The notes below the pieces were generated by a model. That model did no database searches. It was not told the origin of the DNA and was given only the letters and a program-made list of their open reading frames with translations. From an uncultured Lachnospiraceae bacterium (GTDB lineage: Bacteria; Bacillota; Clostridia; Lachnospirales; Lachnospiraceae), in assembly GCA_949502235.1 (NCBI GenBank), contig CATBDC010000015.1:1-64000 (forward strand): DNA of 64,000 bases. Direction: 5' to 3'. Both the position numbers and the translations under genes were made by a program. Of this stretch, positions 40,686 through 48,458 are shown piece by piece; position 1 is the stretch's first letter, and every line of letters begins with the position of its first letter.

Positions 40686-42044
40686 ATGAGGAATGTTGAG
40701 ATTATGCTGCCAGAGAAAGTGAATACTATTATTACTACACTGCAGAGCAAAGGGTTTGAGGCATACGCGGTTGGCGGCTGTGTCAGAGATTCCATTCTGG
40801 GACGAAGGCCGGAGGACTGGGATATTACTACATCTGCCATGCCAGAGGAGACGAAGGCATTATTCTCCCGGACCTTTGATACAGGGATAGAGCATGGTAC
40901 AGTTACTGTTCTGCTTGGAGAAGAGGGCTTTGAAGTTACTACCTACAGGATTGACGGGAAATACGAGGACTGCAGGCATCCAAAAGAGGTAACTTTTACA
41001 AGAAATCTGCGTGAGGATTTGCTTCGCAGAGATTTCACAATCAATTCAATGGCTTACAATAAGAAGGATGGGATAGTAGATATATTTGGCGGCATAGATG
41101 ATCTGGAAAAAGGAATTATACGATGTGTGGGAGACGCGAGGGAGCGTTTTACGGAGGATGCCCTTCGGATTTTAAGAGGGATTCGCTTTGCAGCCCAGCT
41201 GGGCTTTGCCATTGCCCCGGATACCCGCGAGGGCATGAGAATACTTGCGCCTTCTCTGTGTCATATCAGTGCCGAACGGATACAGACTGAGCTCGTGAAA
41301 ATGCTGATGTCGGATCGCCCGCAGCTTATAAGGGATGCTTATGAACTGGGCATAACAAAAGTAGTTCTTCCGGAGTTTGACCTTCTGATGGAAACAGAGC
41401 AGGAGACGCCTCATCATATGTATAATGTTGGTGAGCATACAGTACATGCACTTTGTAACGTGAGGAGTGACAAGATATTGCGGCTTACGATGCTTTTGCA
41501 TGATATGGGAAAACCGGCTTTAAAAACAATAGATGAGACTGGACGGGCACATTTTAAAAAGCATGCAGTAGAAAGTGAAAGGATAGCAAAAGACATTTTA
41601 AAGCGTCTTAAGTTTGATAATGATACGTTGAATAAGGTTTTGAGGCTAGTATTTTATCATGACTATCGTATGCCGGCAGCTCCATGCAATGTGCGGCGTG
41701 CCATGAATAAAATCGGCGGGGAATTATTTCCGTATTATATGGAAGTGCGCAGAGCGGATGTTATGGCACAGAGCATGTATAAAAGAGATGAGAAAATAAA
41801 AAATCTGGACGATATAGAAAGGATTTACAAGGAAATTCTTGAGGCAGGGCATTGCGTGACATTAAAAGATCTGGCAATAACTGGAAAGGATCTTATAGAA
41901 GCCGGGATGAAGCCGGGAAAAGAGATAGGAGAGATGTTAAAGCAGCTCTTGGAAATAGTGATAGAAGAGCCAGAATTAAATAAAAGGGATGAACTTTTAA
42001 AATATGTAGAGCAGTCAATAGGGGACAGGGTAAAGCCCCAATAG
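40686..42044 (+). CDS. cca: CCA tRNA nucleotidyltransferase
   Basis: I chose the ATG at 40686, which has GGAGG eight bases upstream, over the GTG at 40671. The 452-residue protein adds or repairs the CCA end of tRNAs. Seen: the GGCVRDSILGRRPEDWDIT nucleotidyltransferase head, RRDFTINSMAYN, the RGIRFAAQLGF RNA-binding helix and an HD-like LLHDMGKP part, which places it among the clostridial HD-domain forms. The last nine residues (SIGDRVKPQ) are encoded by a GGGACGG-type repeat, so the end of the gene has been replaced by it. Confidence 0.9.
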   Translation: MRNVEIMLPEKVNTIITTLQSKGFEAYAVGGCVRDSILGRRPEDWDITTSAMPEETKALFSRTFDTGIEHGTVTVLLGEEGFEVTTYRIDGKYEDCRHPKEVTFTRNLREDLLRRDFTINSMAYNKKDGIVDIFGGIDDLEKGIIRCVGDARERFTEDALRILRGIRFAAQLGFAIAPDTREGMRILAPSLCHISAERIQTELVKMLMSDRPQLIRDAYELGITKVVLPEFDLLMETEQETPHHMYNVGEHTVHALCNVRSDKILRLTMLLHDMGKPALKTIDETGRAHFKKHAVESERIAKDILKRLKFDNDTLNKVLRLVFYHDYRMPAAPCNVRRAMNKIGGELFPYYMEVRRADVMAQSMYKRDEKIKNLDDIERIYKEILEAGHCVTLKDLAITGKDLIEAGMKPGKEIGEMLKQLLEIVIEEPELNKRDELLKYVEQSIGDRVKPQ

Positions 42045-42098
42045 GGACAGGGATATTTTAATCTGGGACGGAGTATTTTTAAATTTACTCCGTCCCCA
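42021..42098. repeat. GGGACGG-type repeat forming the 3' end of cca
   Basis: GGGGACAGGGTAAAGCCCC and AGGGACAGGG are followed by the hairpin CTGGGACGGAGTATTTTT/AAATTTACTCCGTCCCC. It covers the cca stop codon and the gap before the CotS-like gene. Confidence 0.85.
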
Positions 42099-42164
42099 AG
42101 GTCTATTTGGGGTGGTTTTTGCATACGATAGAGAGAATATGTAAGTAAGGTGCAGGGGAACGAT

Positions 42165-43166
42165 ATGCAGGAATATGAACTTGATAGTATATTAGAACAA
42201 TATGATGTTGCAGTGATTAGCACCCGCAAGACCAGGGGTGCTATTTTATGCGATACGGATAAAGGGCTTCTTTTGTTAAAGGAAGTGGATGTATCGCAGA
42301 CGAAGACACCTGCACTCCTTGACCTGTATGAATACCTTGAAAGCCAGGGATATGTGCAGGCTGATTTTCCAATGAAGAATAAAGGGGGAGAATATATAAG
42401 TGCCGCCGAAGATGGCACAAGATATATGCTCAAACGATGGGCGGATGGAAGGGAATGTGATATCCGCAAAACGGCAGAGCTTCTGAAAGCTTCTGGGAAT
42501 CTGGCAAAGCTGCATATTCTTATGAGGGGAAAGAGAGAGCATAATGTACCTCTGGCTCAGCATTTGAAGGAAGAGTATATGCGGCATAACCGGGAGCTCA
42601 AAAAAGTACGCAGGTTTATGAGGGGTGTTTCACCCAAAGGAGAGTTTGAGTTCTCTTTTCTAAAATATTTTGACGGAATGTACAGGTGGGCAGACGCAGC
42701 GCTTACTATGCTGGAGGAGTCGGGATATGAAGGACTTTATAAGGAATGTGCAGACAACTTTTGTCTGACGCACGGGGAATATAATTATCATAATATTATG
42801 ATGTGCCAGCAGCCGTCCAAGAATATTTTGATGACTACGAATTTTGAGCGCTTTAAGAGAGAAATCCAGGTGGAGGATCTGTATTATTTCCTGCGGAAGG
42901 TTTTGGAAAAGCAGGGATGGAAGGAGAGGCTTGGAGATAATATGCTTAATGCGTATTCTGCCATCAAGCCTATCAGCAAAGAAGAAATGGAATATTTGCT
43001 GATACGACTGATTTATCCCGAAAAATTCTGGAAGATTGCGGACTCTTATTACCGTTCCAATAAGGCGTGGATCTCTGCAAAAAGTATTGAAAAAATTAAT
43101 GTGGCAATACGCCAGACAGAAGAAAAGGAAAAGTTTCTAAATAATATATTTGCTTTTCATTTGTAG
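42165..43166 (+). CDS. CotS-like spore coat kinase-fold protein
   Basis: From the ATG at 42165, with AGGGG seven bases upstream, the protein has 333 residues. It has the fold pattern of CotS/YtaA/YutH spore coat proteins, which are related to aminoglycoside phosphotransferases: a small N-lobe (TRKTRGAILCDTDKGLLLLKEV), then LAKLHI and a catalytic-like LTHGEYNYHNIMM where the kinase would have HGDxxxxN. Such proteins lie in the coat of mature spores; kinase activity is not assured. It is between cca and phosphoglucomutase and is transcribed in the same direction. Confidence 0.8.
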   Translation: MQEYELDSILEQYDVAVISTRKTRGAILCDTDKGLLLLKEVDVSQTKTPALLDLYEYLESQGYVQADFPMKNKGGEYISAAEDGTRYMLKRWADGRECDIRKTAELLKASGNLAKLHILMRGKREHNVPLAQHLKEEYMRHNRELKKVRRFMRGVSPKGEFEFSFLKYFDGMYRWADAALTMLEESGYEGLYKECADNFCLTHGEYNYHNIMMCQQPSKNILMTTNFERFKREIQVEDLYYFLRKVLEKQGWKERLGDNMLNAYSAIKPISKEEMEYLLIRLIYPEKFWKIADSYYRSNKAWISAKSIEKINVAIRQTEEKEKFLNNIFAFHL

Positions 43167-43212
43167 ATTCCTGTTGTATAATTATAGTATCTAAAAACAG
43201 GAGGTACTATAA

Positions 43213-44946
43213 ATGGAATATCGTGAAAATTATGAGGAGTGGCTTAACAATCCATATTTTGATGAGGCTACAAGACAGGAGCTTAAGTCAGTTTCAGATG
43301 ATGAGCAGGAGATTAAGGAGCGTTTTTATAAAGATCTGGAATTTGGGACGGCAGGACTGCGCGGGGTCATCGGTGCTGGAACAAACCGTATGAATATTTA
43401 TACAGTGCGTAAAGCAACACAGGGACTTGCCAATTACATAATAAAGAAGGGAGCAGAGAGCCAGGGTGTGGCAATTGCATATGACTCAAGACACATGTCT
43501 CCGGAATTTGCAGATGAGGCAGCTCTCTGCCTTGGGGCAAATGGAATTAAAGCATATGTATTTGAGTCGCTGCGGCCGACTCCGGAATTATCTTATGCAG
43601 TAAGGCGGCTTGGATGTATTGCCGGAATCAATATTACGGCAAGCCACAATCCGCCGGAATATAACGGATATAAAGTATACTGGGAGGACGGTGCCCAGAT
43701 TACGCCGCCCCATGACAAGGGCATTATGGAGGAAGTAAAAGCAGTTACAGACTACAGCACGGTAAAAACCATGGATAAGGAAGAGGCAAAGGCTTCGGGA
43801 ATGTATGAGGTCATTGGAGGAGAAGTAGACGATGGCTATATTGCGGAGCTTAAAAAGCAGGTGATTCATCAGGAAGCAATTGACGAGATGAAGTTAGAGC
43901 TTAAAATTGTATATAGCCCTCTTCATGGCACGGGAAATATTCCTGCAAGGCGCATTTTAAGAGAGCTGGGATTTGAGCATGTATATGTTGTAAAGGAGCA
44001 GGAGCTGCCGGATGGAGATTTCCCGACTGTATCCTATCCGAACCCGGAAGCAGAAGAGGCATTTGTACTTGGGCAGAAGCTTGCAAGGGAGGTAGATGCG
44101 GATCTGATTCTTGCGACAGATCCGGATGCAGACCGCTTGGGAGTCTATGTAAAGGACACTAAATCCGGCGAATACAAGGTGCTTACCGGAAATATGTCCG
44201 GCTGTCTTCTGGCAGATTATGAAATCAGCCAGCGTAAGGAAAAAGAAGGGCTTCCAGAGGACGGATACTTGATAAAATCAATTGTTACTTCTAACATGGC
44301 AAAGGCCATTGCAAAAGAGTATGGCGCAGGCTTTGCAGAGGTGCTTACCGGATTTAAATATATTGGCCAGAAGATACTGGAATTTGAGCAGACAGGCAAA
44401 GGCCATTATCTATTTGGATTTGAGGAAAGCTACGGTTGCCTTATCGGCACTTATGCCCGGGATAAAGACGCGATTGTAGCCACAATGGCGCTTTGCGAGG
44501 CGGCGGCATTTTATAAGACAAAGGGAAAGACTCTATGGGATGCAATGGTAGATATGTATGACAAGTACGGCTACTATAAGGAGGACATTAAGTCTGTAAC
44601 CTTAAAGGGAATTGAAGGTCTTCAGAAAATCCAGGAAATTCTGGAAACCTTCCGCAAAAATCCTCCGGCAGAGGTGGGAGGCTATAAGGTTTTGAGAGCG
44701 AGAGACTATCAGTCCGGAATTATTAAAGATGTAAATACAAATGAAGAAACACAGACAGGCCTTCCGGCTTCTAATGTGTTATATTATGATCTTAAGGATG
44801 ATGCATGGCTCTGCGTAAGACCGTCAGGAACAGAACCGAAGGTTAAGTTCTATTACGGCATCAAAGGAAGCTCTCTTGAGGACGCTGATTTGCGCTCTGC
44901 AAAGCTCGGAGAAAAGGTGCTTGAGATGATAGAAAAAATGTTGTAA
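43213..44946 (+). CDS. Phosphoglucomutase / phosphomannomutase
   Basis: The 577-residue protein belongs to the alpha-D-phosphohexomutase family. The phosphoserine loop is TASHNPPEYNGYK, the metal loop is DPDADRLGVY, the sugar loop is GFEESYG, and the phosphate loop is RPSGTEPKVKFY. The length suits a PgcA-like phosphoglucomutase, which interconverts glucose 1- and 6-phosphate and so feeds the GlgC/GlgD enzyme upstream in this window. It has an AGGAGG site and is expressed apart from HU, which has its own promoter. Confidence 0.92.
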   Translation: MEYRENYEEWLNNPYFDEATRQELKSVSDDEQEIKERFYKDLEFGTAGLRGVIGAGTNRMNIYTVRKATQGLANYIIKKGAESQGVAIAYDSRHMSPEFADEAALCLGANGIKAYVFESLRPTPELSYAVRRLGCIAGINITASHNPPEYNGYKVYWEDGAQITPPHDKGIMEEVKAVTDYSTVKTMDKEEAKASGMYEVIGGEVDDGYIAELKKQVIHQEAIDEMKLELKIVYSPLHGTGNIPARRILRELGFEHVYVVKEQELPDGDFPTVSYPNPEAEEAFVLGQKLAREVDADLILATDPDADRLGVYVKDTKSGEYKVLTGNMSGCLLADYEISQRKEKEGLPEDGYLIKSIVTSNMAKAIAKEYGAGFAEVLTGFKYIGQKILEFEQTGKGHYLFGFEESYGCLIGTYARDKDAIVATMALCEAAAFYKTKGKTLWDAMVDMYDKYGYYKEDIKSVTLKGIEGLQKIQEILETFRKNPPAEVGGYKVLRARDYQSGIIKDVNTNEETQTGLPASNVLYYDLKDDAWLCVRPSGTEPKVKFYYGIKGSSLEDADLRSAKLGEKVLEMIEKML

Positions 44947-44972
44947 AGAATGTGCAAAACTGATAAATTGCC

Positions 44973-45001
44973 TTGACAAACCCTATGAAAACAGTTATAA
45001 C
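44973..45001 (+). promoter_or_regulatory. Promoter of the HU gene
   Basis: A perfect -35 box TTGACA (44973-44978), 17-bp spacer and -10 box TATAAC (44996-45001) give a strong housekeeping promoter about 45 bases before the ATG. Confidence 0.75.
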
Positions 45002-45054
45002 AGTAACTAAGGGCGCATAAGTCTAGAGTATAAACAAGAGGAGGAAATTTATCC

Positions 45055-45330
45055 ATGAACAAAACAGAATTAGTAGCAGCTATTGCAAGTCAGGCAGAAA
45101 TTTCAAAAAAGGATTCTGAAAAAGCTTTAAAGGCTTTTGTTGATGTAGTTACAGCTGAGCTTAAGAAAGGACACAAGGTTCAGTTAGTTGGTTTCGGTAC
45201 ATTTGAGACAAGCACAAGAGCAGCAAGAGAGGGAAGGAATCCGCAGACAGGCAAGACGATGAAGATTGAAGCTTGCAAGGCTCCTAAATTTAAGGCTGGC
45301 AAAGCGTTAAAAGATGCTGTTAATGAGTAA
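45055..45330 (+). CDS. hup: HU-family DNA-binding protein
   Basis: The 91-residue nucleoid protein bends and coats DNA as a dimer. It starts MNKTELVAAIASQAEISKKD and has the GFGTFE turn and beta-arm RAAREGRNPQTGKTMKI with the proline that wedges between bases. Strong promoter, AGGAGG site and own terminator indicate high expression. This is the usual place of HU before the yabO-ftsH block. Confidence 0.96.
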   Translation: MNKTELVAAIASQAEISKKDSEKALKAFVDVVTAELKKGHKVQLVGFGTFETSTRAAREGRNPQTGKTMKIEACKAPKFKAGKALKDAVNE

Positions 45331-45350
45331 TAGGATAAAACAAAATATGC

Positions 45351-45380
45351 AGTAGAGAGGCTTTTGTCTCTCTACTTTTT
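45351..45380 (+). terminator. Rho-independent terminator after HU
   Basis: AGTAGAGAG pairs with CTCTCTACT around GCTTTTGT and is followed by TTTTT. The S4 protein gene starts 16 bases later. Confidence 0.85.
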
Positions 45381-45395
45381 AGATGAAGGAGAAAT

Positions 45396-45635
45396 ATGAG
45401 GCTAGATAAATTTTTGAAGGTGTCCCGCCTGATAAAAAGAAGGACGGTTGCAAACGAGGCCTGCGATGCGGGGCGCGTCCTTGTCAACGGGAAGGTTTCA
45501 AAGGCTTCTGTAAAGGTAAAAACAGGAGATATTATTGAAATACAATTCGGTACAAAAACGGTGAAGGCAGAGGTGCTTAACATTCAGGAAACAACAAAAA
45601 AGGAAGAAGCGAAGGACTTGTTCAGATATTTGTAA
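45396..45635 (+). CDS. rqcP: S4-domain ribosome-quality-control protein RqcP (YabO)
   Basis: The 79-residue protein is almost only an S4 RNA-binding domain: MRLDKFLKVSRLIKRRTVAN, AGRVLVNGKVSKAS and VKTGDIIEI. In Bacillus this protein helps RqcH add alanine tails to stalled peptides on 50S subunits. Gene order with yabP and yabQ behind it is the standard one. Confidence 0.9.
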   Translation: MRLDKFLKVSRLIKRRTVANEACDAGRVLVNGKVSKASVKVKTGDIIEIQFGTKTVKAEVLNIQETTKKEEAKDLFRYL

Positions 45636-45684
45636 TAAAAGGACGCAGCCTTTCATATGATTATTAAGAAAGGTTGTGATAAGA

Positions 45685-45969
45685 GTGGAAGAAAGAGTAA
45701 TACAGAAAAACCATAAGCTTGTTGTAAATAATCGGAAAACAAGTCTGGTAACGGGTGTAATAGATGTGCTTTCTTTTGATTTAAATGAGGTACTTCTGGA
45801 GACGGAGCAGGGAATGATGATGGTAAAGGGCACAGATCTTCATGTAAACCGGCTGACCCTGGAAAAGGGGGAGGTAGATTTGTCCGGAAATATAGACAGT
45901 ATTTCTTATTCCGAGGTTCACGCAGGTGTGAAGCAGGGAGAAAATCTGTTTTCTAAATTATTCAGGTAA
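45685..45969 (+). CDS. yabP: Sporulation protein YabP
   Basis: I prefer the GTG at 45685, about eleven bases after AAAGG, over the GTG at 45676, which is only two bases from it; the protein then has 94 residues. The pattern NHKLVVNNRKTSLVTGV, a middle LLETEQGMMMVKGTDLHVN and the final LFSKLFR match YabP, a small beta-rich sporulation protein of the YabP/YqfC family. It is between rqcP and yabQ, as in other spore formers. Confidence 0.88.
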   Translation: MEERVIQKNHKLVVNNRKTSLVTGVIDVLSFDLNEVLLETEQGMMMVKGTDLHVNRLTLEKGEVDLSGNIDSISYSEVHAGVKQGENLFSKLFR

Positions 45970-45974
45970 CATAA

Positions 45975-46286
45975 ATGCCGGGAATAGAAAGGGAAGTAGT
46001 CGTATTTGCCGTGGCGCTACTTTCAGGAGCAAGCGTACGGCTTGCATATAAATGCTTGGGGTGTTTCCGAGAAATTATAAAGCACAGCCTTACTCTTATG
46101 GGAATAGAAGACATTGTATATTGGATATGTGCCGCTCTTTATCTGTCTATACAAATTTACCAAACAAATAGTGGTAGAATTCGGTGGCATTTTATACTAG
46201 GTGTTGTACTTGGAGCTGTTTTGATGTCATTTCTTGTCAAAAAGTCAGAAAAAATTTGGGGAATTTTTTTGCATAAAAAGTGTTGA
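45975..46286 (+). CDS. yabQ: Sporulation membrane protein YabQ
   Basis: The 103-residue protein has three to four hydrophobic segments, including VVFAVALLSGASVRLAYK and HFILGVVLGAVLMSFLV, and lies six bases after yabP. YabQ is needed for the spore cortex in Bacillus. Assignment rests on position and the membrane pattern, since YabQ sequences vary a lot. Confidence 0.85.
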   Translation: MPGIEREVVVFAVALLSGASVRLAYKCLGCFREIIKHSLTLMGIEDIVYWICAALYLSIQIYQTNSGRIRWHFILGVVLGAVLMSFLVKKSEKIWGIFLHKKC

Positions 46287-46368
46287 TAAACACCGTGAAA
46301 GAAGATAAGATGATTTTGGGAAGAGTATAAAAACACCGGCAGGCAGCCGGCTATAAGGGTGAATTATT

Positions 46369-46695
46369 ATGAAAAAAGTAAGAAGACGGGGCCGCAGAAG
46401 ACAGAAAAAAAGGCAGCCGGCAGGCATGCACAGAAGAAGTATGCTTGCAGTTAGCCTTGTGATACTGCTACTGGTAGTGGTTTTATCAGCAAATGCCGTG
46501 ACACTGAAGGCAAAGGATAAGGCCTGTCAGGCTCAGGAGCAGGAGCTTAAAAAGCAGATAGAAGAAGAGAAAGAACGGTCCAGGGAAATAGATAAACTGG
46601 AGCAGTATGTAGGGACAGATGAGTACGTGGAGGATGTGGCAAAGGATAAGCTGGGGCTGGTAAAAGAAGGGGAAATTATCTTTAAGGCTAAATGA
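46369..46695 (+). CDS. divIC: DivIC/FtsB-type septum formation initiator
   Basis: The 108-residue protein has a very basic N-terminus (KKVRRRGRRRQKKR), one membrane helix (about 28-46, AVSLVILLLVVVLSANAV), then a coiled coil (KDKACQAQEQELKKQIEEEK) and the conserved ending YVEDVAKDKLGLVKEGEIIF. This is the plan of DivIC/FtsB, part of the division complex with FtsL. It is located between yabQ and spoIIE as expected. Confidence 0.9.
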   Translation: MKKVRRRGRRRQKKRQPAGMHRRSMLAVSLVILLLVVVLSANAVTLKAKDKACQAQEQELKKQIEEEKERSREIDKLEQYVGTDEYVEDVAKDKLGLVKEGEIIFKAK

Positions 46696-46763
46696 TGTAT
46701 AGACGGCGCAAGGGTGCTGCATGGATGATGTGTGGATAATGTGTAGATATAGAGGTACGGAAG

Positions 46764-46797
46764 AAAAAGCTTCGGGCAATATGCCCGAAGCTTTTTT
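46764..46797 (+). terminator. Rho-independent terminator after divIC
   Basis: AAAAAGCTTCGGGC pairs with GCCCGAAGCTTTTT around AATAT, ending in TTTTTT. It closes the hup-downstream group before the tandem repeats. Confidence 0.9.
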
Positions 46798-46917
46798 GGG
46801 GACGGGGTAATTTGAATCTGGGACGGAGTAAAACTCAAATTACCCCGTCCCCAATTAAAAAAGGGACAGGGTAATTTGAATCTGGGACGGAGTAAAATTC
46901 AAATTACTCCGTCCCCA
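46798..46917. repeat. Tandem GGGACGG-type repeats upstream of spoIIE
   Basis: Two complete palindromic units side by side: GGGGACGGGGTAATTTGAA mirrored by TTCAAATTACCCCGTCCCC is not exact in the centre but has CTGGGACGGAGT in the loop; the second unit starts GGGACAGGGTAATTTGAA and ends AAATTACTCCGTCCCC. The last base lies 17 bases before the spoIIE ATG. Confidence 0.85.
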
Positions 46918-46934
46918 AGAAGGGAGTATTTTAT

Positions 46935-48338
46935 ATGGCGGGTATAAATGAAAAGGAAGTTTTTCTGAATCCTTATGTTGTTCAGATGGACAAGCTTGCG
47001 GATTCGCTTGGGCATTTATCGAGCACGTTTTTGAAGCTTACGGATTACAAAAGGACTTTTACAAAGGAAGAAAATGAGGATATGTTCCGGCATGTTACGG
47101 ATAAGGTATGTGAGGATTGTGAAAATAGAGGTGCATGTCTGGGGGAGAACCGCCTGGGAACATATCAGATGATGTATAAAATATTATGTACGGCACAGGA
47201 ATATGGTGCGGAGCTTAATGTTGAATTAAAAAGGGATTTGCAGAGGCAGTGCATCAAGGCTCCACGGTTTTTAAGGGAGACGCTGGAAACCTTTGAAAAT
47301 GCAAAGCAGAAGCTTGTATGGAATAATAAGCTTGTTGAGAACCGGGAGGGGTATGCCAGCCAGCTTGAAAAATTTGCGAAGACGCTTAAGTTTACGACAA
47401 GGGAGCTGGACGCGGGAATCTTTCAGGACGAGCATTTGGAAAAAAAGATAAAGACTTATCTTAGGAAATCAGGAATAAAGATGCTTTCTTCTGTTTTTTA
47501 TATTACACCTCAGGGAAAGTATGAAATCCACCTTACGATTAAGGCATCAAAGGGGCATGTTATTCCGGTGAAGGAATTAGCAGCAGAGGTCGGAAATCTT
47601 GTGGGACGCACTATGATGCCTGAGCAGGGGGAAAGGCCCATTGTAGGGGATGAGTACTGCACCATCACTTGTATAGAGGGAGCCAGATATCACACACTCC
47701 AGGGAATTGCAAAGATTGGGAAGGACTGTGATAAAATCTCGGGTGACACCTTTCTTTTAACGGACTTGCCCGGCGGGCGCAAAGGGGCGGCGCTTTCTGA
47801 CGGAATGGGCTCCGGCGAGGAGGCATTTCAGGAAAGTACAATGGTGGTAGAGCTTCTGGAGGAACTTTTAAATGCGGGATTTCCGGTAAAGACTGCCGTA
47901 CAGCTTATGAATACGGCTCTGGTGATAGGCCGGGAGGAGGTCCGCTTCTCCACGATAGATGTGAGTCTGTTTGATTTATACAGCGGCTCCTGCGAATTTG
48001 TAAAAGCAGGGGCAGCCACCACTTATATTAAAAGAAGGGAGGAGATCGAAAAGCTACACTCGGTCACACTTCCTATAGGAGTTATAAAGGATATAGAGAT
48101 TGATACAACAACGCGGAAGCTGGAATCAGGAGACTTTGTTATTATGGTTACGGACGGCGTTCTGGATGCGCTGCCGTCCGGTGAACAGGACCGGCTTATG
48201 AATGGATTTCTTGAAGAGGCTGATATGCAGAACCCTAAGGAAATGGCCCACTACATTCTGGAAAAGGTGTTAGAGTATTCGGATGAAACTCCGGTGGACG
48301 ATATGACAGTCCTCGTAATAGGAATATGGAAAATTTGA
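46935..48338 (+). CDS. spoIIE: SpoIIE-type serine phosphatase without membrane domain
   Basis: The 467-residue protein matches the cytoplasmic half of SpoIIE, the PP2C-type phosphatase that activates sigma-F in the forespore by dephosphorylating SpoIIAA. Residues about 65-130 hold the CEDCENRGACLG linker typical of SpoIIE; the PP2C core (about 255-467) has LSDGMGSGEEAF, VTDGVLDAL and DDMTVLVIGIWK. The N-terminal part with about ten membrane helices found in usual SpoIIE (around 800 residues) is absent, and the space upstream is filled by GGGACGG-type repeats. Either a natural short form or a truncated gene. Confidence 0.85.
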   Translation: MAGINEKEVFLNPYVVQMDKLADSLGHLSSTFLKLTDYKRTFTKEENEDMFRHVTDKVCEDCENRGACLGENRLGTYQMMYKILCTAQEYGAELNVELKRDLQRQCIKAPRFLRETLETFENAKQKLVWNNKLVENREGYASQLEKFAKTLKFTTRELDAGIFQDEHLEKKIKTYLRKSGIKMLSSVFYITPQGKYEIHLTIKASKGHVIPVKELAAEVGNLVGRTMMPEQGERPIVGDEYCTITCIEGARYHTLQGIAKIGKDCDKISGDTFLLTDLPGGRKGAALSDGMGSGEEAFQESTMVVELLEELLNAGFPVKTAVQLMNTALVIGREEVRFSTIDVSLFDLYSGSCEFVKAGAATTYIKRREEIEKLHSVTLPIGVIKDIEIDTTTRKLESGDFVIMVTDGVLDALPSGEQDRLMNGFLEEADMQNPKEMAHYILEKVLEYSDETPVDDMTVLVIGIWKI

Positions 48339-48339
48339 G

Positions 48340-48366
48340 GTTACTGTGAACGGAGTGAACAGTAAC
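48340..48366. repeat. GTTAC-type element, end-only remnant
   Basis: GTTACTGTGAACGG followed by AGTGAACAGTAAC. This is the joined left and right end of the GTTAC family without its middle. It lies two bases after the spoIIE stop. A further AAACAGTAACAGTGA lies at 48428, just before tilS. Confidence 0.65.
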
Positions 48367-48458
48367 GTACAGTTACATTTAAGGTAAGGGGGCTTGCATT
48401 TTTCGGGAAATTTTTATAATATTAGGTAAACAGTAACAGTGAGCAGAGGAAATTCGGG

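Noticed and set aside
45120-45330. Programmed frameshift or extra gene in the HU region
   Set aside because: HU has normal length and sequence, and the other frames show no support.
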